DNA from: Dryas octopetala
Lineage: Eukaryota; Streptophyta; Magnoliopsida; Rosales; Rosaceae
Direction: 5' to 3'
Assembly: GCA_963921425.1 (NCBI GenBank)
Contig: OY992834.1
Location: 12,445,271-12,509,270 of the forward strand
Length of the DNA: 64,000 nucleotides
A program made the position numbers and the translations under genes. Positions 60,161-64,000 of this stretch are shown one piece after another. The notes under the pieces are model-generated. The model searched no databases. It had not been told where the DNA came from and worked only from the letters and a program-made list of their open reading frames with translations. Every line of letters begins with the position of its first letter. The stretch's first letter is position 1.

Positions 60161-61480
60161 CTCTAGCTTCTACAATTATTTAATTTTTTTTTACCACTGC
60201 ACTATTTAAATTTTTAAATAACATCCGTTACCCAAACAAGAAAATTTATAATTTTTGTTATTTTATAAATTCTACATACATATATCCAAACAATAGAGAA
60301 TGCAATTGATGGAAATTTAATGATGAAGTTTTAAATTCCATCATTTATAAATTTATATGAAAACTAGAATTACTTTATCCAAACACACTGTAAAATTTTC
60401 AAATTAACTATATTCTTTTGCATTTTCTTTTCAGCTGAATTATCTTTTCTTCTTTCAACCACGTACCCTCTTTCACATTTCATTCGGGCCATTTGGAGCT
60501 TTTTTTGTTTTGTTTTCCCATCCTTGGTTAGGTGTTAATGGTTGGGTACATTCAAGTAAGAGTTTTGCCAATTAAAAAGGGCGAACAAACATTTCTTTTG
60601 TTTCTAAGAAGGGATCCACTATCACATTTCTTACAATGAGACTTGAAGAACCTAGGTTCTACTTCCACCCCTTTTCTATCCTACCCTAATGCTAATTCTA
60701 CCCATATCAAGTGTATGGTGAAAAAATAAAAATGTAACAACAAAAGCCAACAAACTAAATGAGCATGTCACGCAAAACTACTTAGAACTTCTGAAACACC
60801 CTCATTCCAAGTAAGACATATTCCAACATTCAATCATGCAGGTCGGATTGCTTCGAAGCTAAATCTGTTAAACCATTACAAAAAGCAATTTTGATGGAAA
60901 CAAACAATGTCTTTACTTTATTAACCAAGGTCAAAAGATCGACAATTCTTGCATGTTACAGAAGTTTGTACATCTGATTCTTACGAGACAAAAAATGCAC
61001 AACAACTCCCAACTCCATGACTAAAACCAGTTAGCAGATAAGAATCTTACTTCAAAAGAAAGGTACAGAACATATTATTTGCTTTTTCTTTTTGTCAAAT
61101 GTTATTTAGTTTTATGTCCAATTAACCATTTTAAAACCCATTAAACTCCTTTTACAAAGTTGATTGATCTAACCTATTTCTCAAAGAAAATGACTGAAAT
61201 ACCTTCTTTTATGTACCTCACTCCAGTTAGGAACTCAATCCTAGTTCTGCTTTCTGTCTATAATCCTCCTCCCTCTCAAAATCACACTTGAATCTCTATT
61301 TCAAAAACTCAATATCCTCTCCTCTCAAAAAATTTCTGATCAAGAACCCACAGAACACAGCTAACCCCACCTCAAACAATCCCCCTTTCTTTCTCATTGC
61401 ATCGTCAACCTCTTTAGTATGCATCATTACTTTACCACCATCCCGTATACTGGGAATTCACCACCTTATGTTGCCATGAT
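60161..61480. other. Intergenic, no gene seen
   Basis: AT-rich sequence. ATCCAAACACACTGTAAAAT near 60378 resembles a MITE terminus (complement of TGTGTTTGGAT). No coding exon is supported. Confidence 0.45.
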
Positions 61481-61481
61481 T

Positions 61482-61485
<4 letters not shown>

Positions 61486-61542
<57 letters not shown>
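61486..61542. repeat. (CT)n microsatellite, about 28 units
   Basis: An uninterrupted CT run of 57 bases. No start codon with protein-like sequence follows it on the plus strand, so it does not mark an obvious gene leader. Confidence 0.95.
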
Positions 61543-61545
<3 letters not shown>

Positions 61546-62226
61546 TCACGCCACACTTCCTTGGCCATTTTCACTTCATCTTGCACTGCACTTTCAAGTG
61601 AGTAATACTGTAATAGTCGATTTTGTTCTTAGGTTTGATTTTCAAACAGGTGTAGTTGAGAACAACCATGATAGCTCATTCCATATATTGAGAACAAGAC
61701 TCACGCTATGTTCAGCAGGGTCCTCTGCACAATGAAAAAATAGGGTGAATTTTACATACTACAATGAAGTTTTGTACTGCATATGGTTTTTAATTTTTGA
61801 AATGACACTAGAAAATGTAATACAAGACATTAGTTCAAGACGTTCAGACCACCATATAGAGAGGTCCACCAATCACTTCAGATCCTTGGAAATTGTTTTT
61901 TTGAAGGCATTAAATGCACAAACACTAAGTTTAAACCTGCCTAAAGAAGTAAAGAGTCACAATGCAGAGTCCTGAGTTTGGAACATGACATTTTCCACAT
62001 GGTTCTCAAACCTATTCTGGTGTTCTTCTAGGCTCCTAACTGGTAAAACAGGAATTAAATAATTTTGAGTTATGAATTCTTGTATGAGTAACTACAACGA
62101 CACAAGGCTTATTTTAGCACATAAGAATTAGAAGACTTAGAAAGATGCATGTGCCTCCAGTACAGAGCTCTCTCTTTCTCTCTCAAATGGGTGTGGGTGT
62201 GGGTGATAAGTACCCAAAAGACTTAC

Positions 62227-62405
62227 AGTTGAGGTCTTGACTTCCCAGATTTGTCCAGCAGCTGCTGACTTGGCAATCCTTTTAGATAAAAACTCAGCTT
62301 CAACTGATCTTCCTGCAACCTCTAGGGCAGATTTTAGATAATCCAAGCAGGCCAATTTCTGATAGGCTCCATTCTCAACCAGTTCATAGCAGAGGCCAAA
62401 TGCTT
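62227..62405 (-). CDS. Isolated coding exon of an unrecognised helical-repeat-like protein
   Basis: On the minus strand an acceptor TTTCAG| and a donor |GTAAGTC bound a 179-base exon encoding EAFGLCYELVENGAYQKL, then ACLDYLKSALEVAGRSVEAE and FLSKRIAKSAAAGQIWEVKT. The composition and the A/L/E-rich helices resemble tetratricopeptide or pentatricopeptide-type proteins, but I cannot name the family. Partner exons were not recognised between 61543 and 62226 or up to 64000. If the donor is not used, the frame would run on to a stop at 62137. The upstream exons probably lie to the right, perhaps outside the window. Confidence 0.6.
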
Positions 62406-62430
62406 CTGAAAGTTTATTGATATTACAAAG

Positions 62431-62492
62431 TCCTACTATAACTTGGTTAAAAATATCAATGTCCTACTATAACTTGGTTAAAAATATCAATA
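62431..62492. repeat. 31-bp exact direct duplication
   Basis: TCCTACTATAACTTGGTTAA with its flank is present at 62431 and 62462. It lies just upstream, in the minus direction, of the acceptor of the isolated exon at 62227-62405. Confidence 0.92.
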
Positions 62493-62499
62493 TCGACTC

Positions 62500-63147
62500 T
62501 TTGATGCTTCTGCAGACTAAATTGCAACATTTCACATGCCTCTTGTTGGATTTGATTCTAAGCTTACAAGTTATCTCACACACAATCAATGAATGAAAGA
62601 TACAAGTTAAGCACAATAAGAACAATGAAAGAGAAAATTACAGAGAGAGTTGAGAGAGTAATCTTTTGATGTGAGTAGTGAAATCTGTATTTGATCTCAT
62701 CTACAACTTGTGATATATATCAAGTTACATAAATATATAAAGTAATGATCTTAGCCATTTATTGTGAGCTTGAGTGTCAAACCTTTCAAAGATATAAGTC
62801 ATAACAATTAAGTTAAAGCATAAAGCATAAAGCATAAAGCATAAAGCATAAAGTATAAAGCATAAAGCATAAAGCATAAAGCATTAAACAGAAGGAGATA
62901 TTTTCTGTCAAAGTTGGCTTGACGATTGAATGTAAGTGGGTTGATGATCGATTGTCCTAACATCAAGATTTCTGTCCAGGAAGCTCGAGCTTCGCAAAGC
63001 AGAGAATCAAGAAATTTGAGACAAGTTCAGTCGACCACAAGAAGATTCAGTCGACTTAAGCCCCGTTTGAGATTGTTGTGAAGAACCCAAAAACTGTTGT
63101 GGATGATAATTCTCAATCACCCACATTAGTTTTGGTGTTTGATAAAA
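62500..63147. other. Intronic or intergenic sequence
   Basis: No coding exon is recognised. If the exon at 62227-62405 belongs to a larger gene, this could be its intron. It contains the heptamer array described separately. Confidence 0.4.
62814..62883. repeat. (TAAAGCA)10 heptamer array
   Basis: Ten consecutive 7-base units TAAAGCA with a single variant unit (TAAAGTA). Near-perfect copies point to recent slippage. It should be length-variable between individuals. Confidence 0.95.
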
Positions 63148-63324
63148 CAATAATGCTAGTTGTCCCACATTTGTATCCCACCTGATGTGTCATTAATTTA
63201 TTGGAAGAGTATTTCCTTTTTCTTTTTTAGGTTTTATTTTTTAATTTTTAGTGTCCAATGTATGAATTTCATGTAAGATGGTATGAAAATGTGGTATAAA
63301 AATGTGGTAAGTGTAACATTACTG
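63148..63324 (-). mobile_element. Small Mutator-like MITE, family copy 2
   Basis: A 177-bp unit CAATAATGCTAGTTGTCCCA...AAGTGTAACATTACTG is flanked by a perfect 9-bp duplication TTGATAAAA (63139-63147 and 63325-63333). In complement it matches the unit at 55487-55677 along its whole length with few differences, so both belong to one family that moved within a short time. Confidence 0.93.
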
Positions 63325-63333
63325 TTGATAAAA

Positions 63334-64000
63334 ACATGAAAAAGTGTTTTGCCCCACAATTCTCAACTCCCCACAACAAAAATAGAAAGCAGGTTTGTAA
63401 GTGCTTTTGAAAACTGAAATGAATCACAGCAATAATGAAAATTTTATTTTACTTATAATACCCTTATTGATTTTTGAAAATCACATCTTATCCCTATTTT
63501 ATTCGATCAATATCATATAACTATTTAAATATATTTATATTTTTTTGTTTATTTTAAATTAAAAAATATGTCAATTGTTAATTATATTTAATATTTTGAA
63601 CATTAATTATGATATTTTATTTCTATGATTAAAATTATAATATACCCAAAAAAATAATAGCCATATTTATTTAATAATATTGTTCTTTGAAAAATTAATG
63701 CTAATACAAATTTGCAGCCAAAAATTTCAAAAACATGTAAAAAAATATTTTATTTTTACCAAACAAATAAGTAAAAGACACTTTCAGTATCATGTCCATT
63801 TTAGTAATTATAAATAGCCACAGCAGTTTTACATTACAATTTACCAAACACCTTCATCACCTTCATACTGTTTTTTGTACTCACATCACTTTTGAAAACA
63901 TAGTTTACCAAACACTCAACTGCTTTACTTCACAGCTCACTTTACTTCACAACTGTTTTATTTCATAGCAGTTTTTTCTCACAGCAATCTCAAACTAAAC
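63334..64000. other. AT-rich sequence, no gene seen
   Basis: No coding exon recognised. About 63320-64000 repeats phrases such as TTTACCAAACACTC, ACAGCAGTTTT and CACAGCAATCTCAAAC that are echoed in complement near 63060-63110 (GTTTGAGATTGTTGTGAAG). This suggests a longer inverted-repeat element extending to or past the window edge, into which the MITE at 63148 inserted. Confidence 0.45.

Noticed and set aside
62814-62883. CRISPR-like or telomere-like array
   Set aside because: Seven-base units without spacers in a plant nuclear setting; it is a simple minisatellite, and the unit is not the plant telomere repeat TTTAGGG.

Overview
The window is nuclear DNA from a flowering plant, almost certainly a rosid-type eudicot. 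The basis is GT-AG introns, an AT-rich intergenic landscape full of small transposons, and proteins that align by eye over their whole length with Arabidopsis families. No prokaryotic or organellar features and no RNA genes were recognised. No previously undescribed gene system was found. The unusual material is transposon biology.

Four host genes can be modelled with every intron phase closing. ATG3 (+, 7501-12086, 9 coding exons, 308 aa) is the E2-like enzyme of ATG8 lipidation. HUB1/BRE1-like 1 (-, 16850-30865, 19 coding exons, 878 aa) is the RING E3 ligase for histone H2B monoubiquitination; its introns are swollen by repeats. A serine alpha/beta-hydrolase (-, 49648-54621, 8 coding exons, 500 aa) carries a GHSKG elbow. 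A type III polyketide synthase of the PKSA/LAP6 class (-, 56050-57589, 2 exons, 393 aa) belongs to sporopollenin synthesis. A single unrecognised coding exon (62227-62405, -) marks another gene that is mostly unseen. Between ATG3 and HUB1 lie decayed pieces of LRR receptor kinases (13.8-15.8 kb).

The rest is mainly DNA transposons. A hAT-type element (2429-3732) has an 8-bp target duplication and what looks like a captured host first exon. A PIF/Harbinger element (about 32.1-35.3 kb) has a transposase frame interrupted only by two nonsense codons. A second hAT-type element lies at 35856-36740. Several Mutator-like elements with perfect 9-bp target duplications are present, including one in a HUB1 intron and two copies of one small family on either side of the PKSA gene. 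The showpiece is 41144-49261, where at least five insertions sit inside one another: an outer Mutator-like element holds two others, one of which holds a fossil solo LTR of about 4.9 kb, which in turn holds a Mutator-like MITE.

The host genes are not functionally linked to each other. They are ordinary neighbours separated by transposon-rich spacers. The order of the transposon insertions can be read directly from their target duplications.
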